Below, piece by piece: positions 54,034 through 62,243 of a DNA stretch of 64,000 bases. Under the pieces are notes generated by a model. It had not been told where the DNA came from and did not search any database. It saw nothing but the letters and a program-made list of their open reading frames with translations. This DNA is from CAZSDP01 sp964605665. GTDB lineage: Bacteria; Planctomycetota; UBA8108; UBA1146. The translations under genes and the position numbers were made by a program. Every line of letters starts with the position of its first letter. Position 1 is the first letter of the stretch. The DNA is taken from the NCBI GenBank assembly GCA_964605665.1, contig CAZSDP010000008.1, forward strand, positions 1 to 64,000, given 5' to 3'.

Positions 54034-55337
54034 CGCTCGCCTTCCTGTGAAGCAATCGCCTCAATCCGCCGTCTCAATTCAGGCAATTCCGGGTGGCGAG
54101 GAAAGAGCTTCTCGAACTCTGCTAGCTCAAGACGAGCACCAGGAGCATCGGGAATCTCCACCAGTAAACCGATCAACTGAATTCGCGGTCGCGAAGATGT
54201 CGGAGCTCGACGAATCGTCTGCCGTACGATCCGAATGTCGAGAGCGACGGGAGCGACTCTCTTGAATCGCTCAAGGAGTTTCTTTCCTCGATCTTGCTCT
54301 TCACCGCGCATCAGGAGAAGCCCCAAACCTTGCAATGCCCCCTCGTGCATCGGAGCGAGCACCAAGACCTCCTCATAGAGTCGGCGGGCTGTCTTCGCAT
54401 CGCGCTCACCCGATGCGATGGTCGCCCGACGAAAGAGTGCCTGAATGAGATTCTGTCGCTCCAGCTCGTTCTTACGTTTGAGCCATTGATCGAGCACGGC
54501 TTTCGACTCTTCTACTTGGCCAACGCGCCACAGCATTTCGGCTCTTTCGACAGCGACCATCTGATTGTTGGGGGCTAACTGAGAGGCTTTGGCCAGTGGA
54601 CCGATCGAATCTTCAAATCTGCGGCAGATAATCAGGTAGCGAGCATAGTTGTAGTGCGATTGCCAATTGGCCCTCGATTCAGCACTTCCGTTCTCCAAAC
54701 AGCGCTTCTTGATCTCTTCGGCGGCATCACATGCCCGCCCAGACTCCACGAGAGCGTCCCCCAATCCGATGGTGAATCTCACGTCTGAGGGTCTCACGAT
54801 CAACGCTGCACGCCAGTCGACGATTGCAGATTCCCACTCCCCGAGCTTTCCCTTTGCTCTGCCGCGATAAGCTAACAAGTCCGCATTCCCCGGATGTTCG
54901 CGCAGTCCCTCCGTGCAACTCGCTATCGCGAGCTCCGGCTGTTGAAGTTGCAGTTCGAGGACAGCGATAGCCCAATGCAGCCGAGCTGGCGCTGGAGACA
55001 TGAGCTCTCGAGCAGCACGAAGGTGTTTTCGAGACTCAGCTCGGGCTCGATCAAGCTGCGCCGAATGCGGGTCGCGCTTCTGCAGGTTTTCCGCAATCAT
55101 GAAGAATGTACGACCATACTGCTCGCGAAATGCCGCGTCTTGCTGGTGAGAAGCGAATTGAGCCTTCCCAAAGTCGAGCGCGCCTTTGAGGTCGTTTCGT
55201 AGCAGCAGAGACTCTAACTCTGCTGCTGCTGAACTCTGCTCACGATGAAGACCTGCATCGACTGGAGCTAATACGACCAGTCCGATTACCAAGGCAGCTC
55301 CAAAAGTCGTGGAATCGATGCATCGCTTCAGCATCAC
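54030..55337 (-). CDS. Exported TPR-repeat protein
   Basis: 435 residues. The N-terminal hydrophobic stretch (GAALVIGLVVLAPVDAGLH) looks like a signal peptide or anchor. TPR-like helical pairs fill most of the rest (REQYGRTFFMIAENLQKRDP, ARLHWAIAVLELQLQQPELA, NYARYLIICRRFEDSIGPLA, ALFRRATIASGERDAKTARR). It is coupled by ATGA to the ASPIC/UnbV lipoprotein; a TPR gene next to an ASPIC/UnbV gene is a pairing I know from other genomes, suggesting a joint envelope role. Confidence 0.78.
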   Translation of the reverse strand: MMLKRCIDSTTFGAALVIGLVVLAPVDAGLHREQSSAAAELESLLLRNDLKGALDFGKAQFASHQQDAAFREQYGRTFFMIAENLQKRDPHSAQLDRARAESRKHLRAARELMSPAPARLHWAIAVLELQLQQPELAIASCTEGLREHPGNADLLAYRGRAKGKLGEWESAIVDWRAALIVRPSDVRFTIGLGDALVESGRACDAAEEIKKRCLENGSAESRANWQSHYNYARYLIICRRFEDSIGPLAKASQLAPNNQMVAVERAEMLWRVGQVEESKAVLDQWLKRKNELERQNLIQALFRRATIASGERDAKTARRLYEEVLVLAPMHEGALQGLGLLLMRGEEQDRGKKLLERFKRVAPVALDIRIVRQTIRRAPTSSRPRIQLIGLLVEIPDAPGARLELAEFEKLFPRHPELPELRRRIEAIASQEGER

Positions 55338-55460
55338 GAGAAACTTTCTAAGTTCCTGAAAGCTCTAGCCGCTCCAACTCTGTTAGCGAGTCCTCCACAG
55401 ATTCGATCGCAAGAAGTACCGAACTGCAAGATCGGACAGCAGCAACCGCTCCCTGTCACT

Positions 55461-56846
55461 TCATTCCGCTCCTGGTGAGACGGAAATCGTCTTTTCATTG
55501 ACGAACTCGTGAATCCCCAACGCGGCAAGCTCCCGCCCATACCCAGAATCACCAATTCCTCCCAATGGGAGACGCGGATCAGATCGAACAAAGTCATTGA
55601 CGTAACAGCAACCCGCGTGGATCTCTTCACGGGCGATGCGCTCCCCACGTGCTAAATCTCGAGTGAAAACAGCTCCTCCCAATCCGTAGGGAGTGTGGTT
55701 TGCCACGGCAATCGCCTCATCGCAATCGGAGACCACCATGATCGCGGCAACCGGCCCAAAGAGTTCTTCACAAGCTGCCGGGGAGTCTTGCGAAACCTCG
55801 GTCAACAAAGTGGGAGGATAAAAGAAACCGCGACCGCCTGGAATCTCTCCACCGCACAGCAGGCGGGCTCCTTGGCTCACGCTCTGCTCAACTTGGCGGT
55901 GAAGTTGATCACGAAGATCCTTCCTCGCGAGCGGACCAAGATCAGGCGAGGGATCCTCTAGCGGATCACCCTGAGTCTTCTTGCTCACTTCTTCGAGACA
56001 GAGTTCGGTAAACTCGGCTGCGATCTCCTTCACCACCACAAATCTCTTCGCAGCGATGCAAGACTGTCCAGTGTTGATCAGTCGTGAAGTGACACAGCAT
56101 CTGACCGCGAGCTTGAGATCGGCGTCTTCCAGAATCAGATAGGGATCACTTCCTCCCAGCTCCAAAACGCATTTCTTGAGTGACCTTCCGGCGACCGCGG
56201 CAACCGCACGACCTGCGCGTGTCGAACCGGTCAAACTCACCGCCCGAATCGTGGGATCCGCGATCAAAGCCTCGGTCGCTTGGTCAGAGAGTCGCAGATT
56301 TTGAAACGTTCCCGTTGGAAAACCCGCTTCTCGAATCAACTCGATCAGATCACTCGCGCAGCCTTGAACTGTATTTGCGTGCTTGAGGATTCCAACATTG
56401 CCGGCCATCAAAGTCGGCGCGAGAAAGCGGAAGACCTGCCAGTAAGGGAAGTTCCAGGGCATGATGGCGAGAACTGGCCCGAGCGGCCTCGAGGTCGTCA
56501 GAGCAAGGTCGGACATTCCAATTCCGGGAACGTCAGCCAAGAGTCGCTCTGCGTTCTCCGCGTAGAAATTGCAGACCGATGCGCACTTTTCAATCTCCGC
56601 GACGCTCTGATCGATCGGCTTTCCCATCTCCTGGGAAATTCTTCGCGCGAGCTGATGGCGGCGCTCCAGCATTATTCGAGCTGCGGAAGCGAGTGGAGCA
56701 GCCCGGTCTTCGAAGGAACGACGCGACCAATCACGAAAGGCTGTGCTCGAACTCGCAAGAATCTGTCCAACCTCTGCCGCAGAATTCTCCTTGTACTCGG
56801 CGATGAGCTCCTCAGTTGCAGGATTGATCGATCGCATCAGTCGCAC
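55461..56846 (-). CDS. NAD(P)-dependent aldehyde dehydrogenase (succinate-semialdehyde type)
   Basis: 461 residues, complete. Glu229 in LELGGSDP and the nucleophile Cys263 in NTGQSCIAAKR are present, along with MPWNFPYWQVFR, SLTGSTRAGRAV, EELFGPVAAI and FVRSDPRLPLGGIGDSGYGR. Sequence style resembles succinate-semialdehyde dehydrogenases (GabD/Sad); the true substrate is open. The GTG at 56846 has GGAGGGG upstream. It lies 161 bp after the formate dehydrogenase genes on the same strand, but a hairpin between them suggests separate transcription. Confidence 0.9.
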   Translation of the reverse strand: MRLMRSINPATEELIAEYKENSAAEVGQILASSSTAFRDWSRRSFEDRAAPLASAARIMLERRHQLARRISQEMGKPIDQSVAEIEKCASVCNFYAENAERLLADVPGIGMSDLALTTSRPLGPVLAIMPWNFPYWQVFRFLAPTLMAGNVGILKHANTVQGCASDLIELIREAGFPTGTFQNLRLSDQATEALIADPTIRAVSLTGSTRAGRAVAAVAGRSLKKCVLELGGSDPYLILEDADLKLAVRCCVTSRLINTGQSCIAAKRFVVVKEIAAEFTELCLEEVSKKTQGDPLEDPSPDLGPLARKDLRDQLHRQVEQSVSQGARLLCGGEIPGGRGFFYPPTLLTEVSQDSPAACEELFGPVAAIMVVSDCDEAIAVANHTPYGLGGAVFTRDLARGERIAREEIHAGCCYVNDFVRSDPRLPLGGIGDSGYGRELAALGIHEFVNEKTISVSPGAE

Positions 56847-56937
56847 AATCGCCCCCTCCTATTTTCGGAACTGGGCACTATGGCTCATCGAAGATCGAGT
56901 TCCCTCCGCGCTATGCGGAGACTCTCCGATCGATACG

Positions 56938-56978
56938 AAAATCTCCGGAATCTGCCACGCTAGGCCAACTCCGGAGAT
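56938..56978 (-). terminator. Terminator-like hairpin after formate dehydrogenase
   Basis: ATCTCCGGA and TCCGGAGAT (9 bp) with a 20-base loop, followed on the minus strand by TTTCG. It lies 30 bp past the alpha-subunit stop. A separate 13-bp palindrome, TTGAAC-A-GTTCAA (56983-56995), sits between. The T-tract is short, so the strength is uncertain. Confidence 0.55.
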
Positions 56979-57007
56979 CACGTTGAACAGTTCAAGAAAA
57001 ATGACGT

Positions 57008-59773
57008 TCAGTGGCCATTCTTCGAAGCAAACAAAGGCTCAAAAGTCTCGAGATCTGGCGGATCAGCTTTGTCGACCCGTATCGCCGCAACCTTCAGTTC
57101 TGGAGTCTCGGTAATCGGGTCCGCTTCTGGATTCGTAATGAAGTTGGTCGGGCTCTCTTCTGGAAACGCAAAGCTCATGAACATCGTTCCCGGCGGAGAC
57201 GCCTTGGTCACCTTGACTCGAGTGAACAACTCTCCTCGACGTGATGAGACTTTAACCCAGTCATTCGATCGCAATTGGAGTTCGTCAGCATCGAGGGGAT
57301 GCAGCTCCAGCCACTCATTGGGTGCGAGCACACTGAGACCATTTGCTCGTCCCGTCATCGTGTTGGTGTGATAGGTCGCCAACCTCCGACCGGTCGTCAA
57401 GAACCACGGGAACTCATCATCCGGCACCTCAGCTGGCGGACGATATTCGACGCAATGCAACTTGCCTCGACCCCTGGGGAATTCGTCCTCGTGCAAGACT
57501 GGAGTACCCGGATGATCTTTGGTCGGGACTGGCCAATGCAAAGTCCCTTTATCGATCCGCTCATAACTCAAGCCATTGTAAATCGGAGACAAATCGCACA
57601 GTTCGTCGAACACCTCCTCGGCGGAACTGTAGTCGAAGTGCACATCGCTGCCCATCTCCTTCGCGACCTGCGAAATGATCCACCAGTCAGGCTTCGCTTC
57701 ACCCGGAGGAGGAACCGCTTCCCGGATACGCTGGACTCGACGATCGGAGTTCGTGAAGAACCCATCGACCTCAGTGAATGCTGCTGCGGGGAAAACGACA
57801 TCTGCAACTTTTGCAGTGTCGGTCAAGAACATGTCCTGCACGATGAGGAAGTCCAAAGACTCCAATGCATGGCGAGTGTGGTGGACGTCGGGGTCGCTCA
57901 CGAGCGTGTTCTCCCCACAGATCCACATTCCTTTGAGCGTGCCTTCGGTCGCCCAGTCGAGGGCCTTCAGCTTGGTGATGCCTTTGTCTGGATCGAGTGA
58001 AACACCCCAAGCTTCCTCGAACTTTTGAGTGAACTCGGGTTTGTCACATGGTTGGAATCCCGGATAGTTGTTCGGCAATGCCCCAGCATCGCCGGCACCC
58101 TGGATGTTGTTTTGACCCCTCAGAGGATTGATCCCCGCGCTCTTCTTTCCGAGGTTTCCGGTGAGCAGCGCTAGGTTGCAGAGGCTCTGCACATTTCCGA
58201 CTCCGCAAATGTGCTCCGTGACTCCGAGAGTGTAGTAGATTCCCGCCCGCTCCGCGCTCGCATAGCCGATAGCAGCTCGCCGGATCTGATCAGCTGGGAC
58301 ACCGGTGACTTTTTCAGCCTCATCGAGGGTGAAGCTCTTCAAGTACTCAGCGAGCTCTTCAATTCCCTCGGTCCTCGCTTCGACGAACTCACGATCAATG
58401 AGTCCCTCTTCGATGATGACGTTCGCCATAGCATTGAAAAGGAAGGTATCGGTGCCGATCCTCAACCGGAGATGCTCCTCAGACATCTTTGCCAAAGGAA
58501 TCTCCCGCGGATCGACCGTAAACAACCGCGCTCCCTTGTGCAGAGCCTTCTTCACGCGCACCGCGATGATCGGGTGACATTCCGTCATGTTCGTACCAAC
58601 GCAGAGCAGGAATGGGCAGTCTTCGATCTCGGGGATCGAATTCGACATTGCACCACGACCCAATGAAGCCGCCAGACCGGCGACGGTTGGACTGTGTCAG
58701 GCACGCGAGCAGTTGTCGATAAAGTTCGATCCCATCACCGCACGTTGGAACTTCTGAAGAAGATAGCTTCCTTCTCCAGGTGCTCGGCCGCTCGCGATCG
58801 AGTAGAACGCCTTCGGCCCGTGCTCATCTCGGATACTCTGCAACTTCTGAGCAGTGTAGCTGAGGGCTTCTTCCCACTCGACTTCGACGAGCTCACCGTC
58901 TTTCCTCAAGAGCGGCTTTCGCAGTCGCTCATCGGAATTGACGAAGTCGAAGCCAAATTGCCCTTTGATGCAAAGAGCTCCCTCATTGACCGGACCATCC
59001 AATGCCGGGGTCACTCCGATAACTTTCTCGCCGTCGGAGTGAAGATCGATCGAGCAGCCAGTACCGCAGTACGGGCAAATCGTCCGAGTGACCTTCTGTT
59101 TCGGAGCTGCGATCCCTCGAGCCGCGGCGCCGACCATCTTCTGGTCTGCAAGTGCTCCGGTCGGACACGTGTAGATACACTGACCACAGAGGGTACAGGA
59201 GCTCTCGAGAAGTCCTCGATCGAAGGGGGTCGCAATCTCTTTTCCGAAACCTCGCCCCGTCATCGTAATCGCGTAATCGGACTCCACCTCGGCACAGATC
59301 CGTGTGCATCTGTAGCAAGAGATACAGTGATCGTAGTCCCTCAGCAGCAGCGGGTTCGCGTCCTCTTTCGATCGGTTCGACGTCGCACCGAGGAATCGGT
59401 CGCGCTGAACATCGAAGTCCTCGGCGAGCACCTGCAGCTCCGTCTTACCAACGTCATCATTCCGCGAACTGATCTCCGCAGGATTCTCTGAAAGAACCAT
59501 CTGCACGAGATTGCTTTGCATCCGACGGAGCTTCTCTGAATCGGTGTTAACGACCATTCCCGGCTCAGCGAGCAACGTACAAGAGGCCGCCGGCAAACGG
59601 CGCCCTTCGACATCGACGATACAGAGCCGACAAGAGCCGGCAGGTGCCAAGCGTTCATCCCAGCAAAGATGAGGGACTTTTGCTCCCAAACGCTTTGTCA
59701 CCTCGAGCACGGTTTCACCGGGTTCAAATTTGGTCTCAGTGCCATCGATAGTGATGACCGGTGATTGATTCAT
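57008..59773 (-). CDS. fdhA: Selenocysteine-containing formate dehydrogenase alpha subunit
   Basis: Molybdenum or tungsten bis-PGD enzyme oxidising formate to CO2, 921 residues including selenocysteine at 359. The frame is interrupted once, by UGA at 58699-58697, exactly where the metal ligand belongs (DNCSRA-U-HSPTVAGL), and continues in frame to a normal C terminus. N-terminal to it lie a 2Fe-2S domain (Cys37, 48, 51, 65), two 4Fe-4S clusters (Cys150-153-156-160 and Cys193-196-199-203) and the catalytic-domain cluster (Cys233, 236, 240, 268). The ATG at 59773 overlaps the beta-subunit stop by four bases. A SECIS-like hairpin follows the UGA. Misannotation as two genes is likely. Confidence 0.93.
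58660..58696 (-). promoter_or_regulatory. SECIS element directing selenocysteine at UGA 58699-58697
   Basis: Just after the UGA the mRNA can fold as CCAA/UUGG (lower stem), a CC versus UUCA internal loop, GUCGCC/GGCGGC (upper stem, one U-G pair) and the apical loop GGUCU at 58678-58674. Eighteen bases separate the UGA from GGUCU. The same loop and spacing occur in the E. coli fdhF SECIS bound by SelB, as I recall that sequence. This is strong evidence that the UGA is read as selenocysteine. Confidence 0.88.
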
Positions 59774-61527
59774 CCGACGTTCCTCTCGCAGGCGCCCTTG
59801 GGGCAACTGCCTTGCAAGTGAGCCTCGACTTGGTCGGGCCAATACTTCATCAAGGTCTGGGTGACAAATGGAGCGGCCAGTCCCAATCCACAGGCACTCG
59901 CTTCTCCCATCACCTCGTCGAGGTCTGCAAGCTCCGCGACCGCATCTCGAGTCGGTTTCGCGCCTCCTCCGGCATAGCCGCGCATCTCATCCAAGATCTC
60001 CGTTGCGCGAGTCGTACCGATTCGACATGGAAAACACTTACCGCATGACTCATGAGCGAGGAAGTTCATGCTGGTACGAGCAGCGGAAACCATGCAGCGG
60101 GTATCGTCATGAACAATGATCCCTCCCGCTCCGAGCATTCCGCCAAGATCTGCCAACGATTTTGCGTCGAGGGGGACGTCCAGGTCCTCGGCTCCGACGA
60201 AGCCACCAGAAATCCCCGCCATCGTCACCCCTTGGATCTCACGACCTCCAGGGGCGCCCCCCGCATGCTCGTTGAGTAGAGTTGAAAGCGGGGTGCCGAT
60301 CGGCAGTTCGTAATTACCAGGACGAACGATGTCTCCAGAAACCGAAAAGACTCGGGTCCCTTGATTCTCGCCAAGTCCCAATCCGGCGAACCACTCCCCT
60401 CCTTTGCGAACCGCCATCGTCGCAGTCGCAAAGGTCTCGACGTTGTTGATCACGGTTGGTCGGCCAAAGAGTCCATGAGTGGTCGGGAACGGGGGTTTGT
60501 CCCGGGGGAAGGGGTGACTCCCTTCGAGAGAATTGAGGAGCGAAGTCTCTTCTCCACAGATGTATGCGCCGGCAGCGCGTCGGATCACCAATTTGAAGTG
60601 CCGACTCGATCCAACGACGTTTTCGCCGATGAATCCAGCTTCAGTTGCTTCGTCGATCGCAACCTGAAGGCTCGCCAGTGTCTCCGGATACTCATAACGC
60701 AAGTAGACGATGCCGATCTCTGCGCCGGTTACGATTCCCGCCAGCGCCATTCCCTCGATCATCTGATGAGGAGCGTGGTCCATGATGCAACGATCTTTGA
60801 AGCAACCGGGCTCACCTTCGTCTGCGTTGCAGACGATGTACTTCGGCTGGGCCGTCTCCTTGCGAACCGCCTCCCACTTCACTCCAGTGGGGAATCCGGC
60901 ACCGCCGCGCCCCGTCAGCCCACTTGCCTTGAGCTCAGAGATCACTTTTTCGGGCTCGTTTACCGCTAACTCCAGGGTTGAGTAACCCCCTGCGGAACGA
61001 TACCCCTGTAAACTCGCGATTCCCTGGCGAATATCTGCAAAAACACACTCCTCCAAGCCTGTTTCGATTGGAAGAGCGCTGGTCGCCAGAGGTAAGTCAT
61101 TTGCTTGCCCGGGAGCTGCCGTAGCAAACACACTCTCTCCGACGAAGACCGGTACCGCGATATCACAGCGGCCAGGACACGGAATTCTCTTTACCCGACC
61201 TGAGTGTGGCGTCTCCAGTCTTGCCGAAGCGAGCTGGCGTTCCAAAGTATCGAGGTCTTTCAAACAACATGCGGATGACTCACACATCAGTATGTCGGGG
61301 TCAGCCCCCGGCTTTTCGGTCCGGAAGAAGTGGTAAAACGTCACCGTACCGTAGAGTTCTGAGAGTGGGATCACCAAACGCTGCGAGACTTCATGCAGCG
61401 CGGCCTCTGGGAGGTAGCCGTAGTGGTCTTGGATTTCGTGCAGGATCGATAGGAATGGGGCCGGTTCACCCTCCCAGCGATCGATGATCTGCGAGGTATA
61501 AGCATCGTGGAGGTCGGTCAGCGGCAT
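59770..61527 (-). CDS. fdhB: NAD-linked formate dehydrogenase beta subunit (NuoE-NuoF fusion)
   Basis: Passes electrons from the alpha subunit to NAD+. 585 residues. The N-terminal 150 are NuoE-like, a thioredoxin-fold 2Fe-2S domain with Cys ligands in CESSAC and CPGRC. The rest is NuoF-like: FMN/NADH-binding GLTGRGGAGFPTGVKW, CNADEGEPGCFKDR, GAYICGEETSLLNSLEG, and the 4Fe-4S motif ESCGKCFPCRIGT. Fusion of the two is found in soluble NAD-dependent formate dehydrogenases and hydrogenases. AAGGAAG precedes the ATG. First gene of the operon. Confidence 0.93.
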   Translation of the reverse strand: MPLTDLHDAYTSQIIDRWEGEPAPFLSILHEIQDHYGYLPEAALHEVSQRLVIPLSELYGTVTFYHFFRTEKPGADPDILMCESSACCLKDLDTLERQLASARLETPHSGRVKRIPCPGRCDIAVPVFVGESVFATAAPGQANDLPLATSALPIETGLEECVFADIRQGIASLQGYRSAGGYSTLELAVNEPEKVISELKASGLTGRGGAGFPTGVKWEAVRKETAQPKYIVCNADEGEPGCFKDRCIMDHAPHQMIEGMALAGIVTGAEIGIVYLRYEYPETLASLQVAIDEATEAGFIGENVVGSSRHFKLVIRRAAGAYICGEETSLLNSLEGSHPFPRDKPPFPTTHGLFGRPTVINNVETFATATMAVRKGGEWFAGLGLGENQGTRVFSVSGDIVRPGNYELPIGTPLSTLLNEHAGGAPGGREIQGVTMAGISGGFVGAEDLDVPLDAKSLADLGGMLGAGGIIVHDDTRCMVSAARTSMNFLAHESCGKCFPCRIGTTRATEILDEMRGYAGGGAKPTRDAVAELADLDEVMGEASACGLGLAAPFVTQTLMKYWPDQVEAHLQGSCPKGACERNVG

Positions 61528-62243
61528 CGAGACTTCCTTCTCGTTCGACCCTCAGCATTCCCTTCGAATACCGAAGAGCATTTCGCTCTATTCCGCCGTG
61601 ACGAGGATCTCAAGAGCCGCGGTCGAAGGATACGGTAGATCTTCGATCGCGAATTGGACCGCAACAGCGGAGCATCTCTCGTAACCCTAGCTCAGCACTT
61701 GAGAAAAGCAAGCAGACCGCCCCTCCCAAAGCCCTCCAAATCCACGTGTATTCGACCTCTGAACAAGAGCGGGAGCACTCATTCGAAGGGCTTCAGCACG
61801 AGTTCGACGCGATCGGGAGTTCGTCGAGCCCTCCCGGCTCGATTTCCGCCATCGATCCAATCCACCGCCGGAATCGATTTCCGGACACTTTTTCCGGGCC
61901 TCTTCCTGAGCAGAGTTCCAAATCGGAACCAGTACAGAAATGAGACGATTCATCGCAACCCGCGCAGAACTGCATGTCTATCCAGTAAACCGATTTGCGA
62001 TCAAGGACGTCGACAAGTCACCAAGCGATGGTGAAATTGAAAGCACCTCTTTCTCACTCTTTCCATCCACCGACAGGTCGCTCGACTGAGCTTGTCTGGG
62101 AGCGAAATCCAACGAGAAATCCCCCAGTGACCTGTCGCCTCAAGAACGAAGCTCGACACCTCATGAGTGGCTGACCACTCGAGGTTTCTCGTCGTGCTCT
62201 CAATTTACTGATGCCCTCACAGTGAGGGAGCAGGTGAACTCCC
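61528..62243. other. 716-bp gap between divergent fdhB and calcium-repeat gene
   Basis: The two flanking genes start in opposite directions, so both promoters should lie here. The right part has a perfect 9-bp inverted repeat, CGACAGGTC (62072-62080) and GACCTGTCG (62129-62137), and a 15-bp palindrome at 62214-62228. Open frames on both strands between 61650 and 62035 overlap each other, lack ribosome sites and match nothing I know. Confidence 0.45.
62214..62228. promoter_or_regulatory. 15-bp palindrome before calcium-repeat gene
   Basis: CCCTCAC-A-GTGAGGG, a perfect 7-1-7 palindrome 15 bp upstream of the ATG at 62244 and next to its ribosome site. It may be an operator; as RNA the one-base loop would be strained, so a DNA-binding site is more likely than a hairpin. 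Confidence 0.4.

Noticed and set aside
57008..59842. Formate dehydrogenase alpha read as two separate genes or a pseudogene
   Set aside because: Both parts are in the same frame, the only interruption is a UGA at the known Sec site, and a SECIS-like hairpin follows. The 57008-58663 frame has no ribosome site before its apparent start.
61654..62034. Plus-strand frame of 126 codons in the fdh upstream region
   Set aside because: It overlaps minus-strand frames of similar length, has no ribosome site and shows no protein-like pattern.
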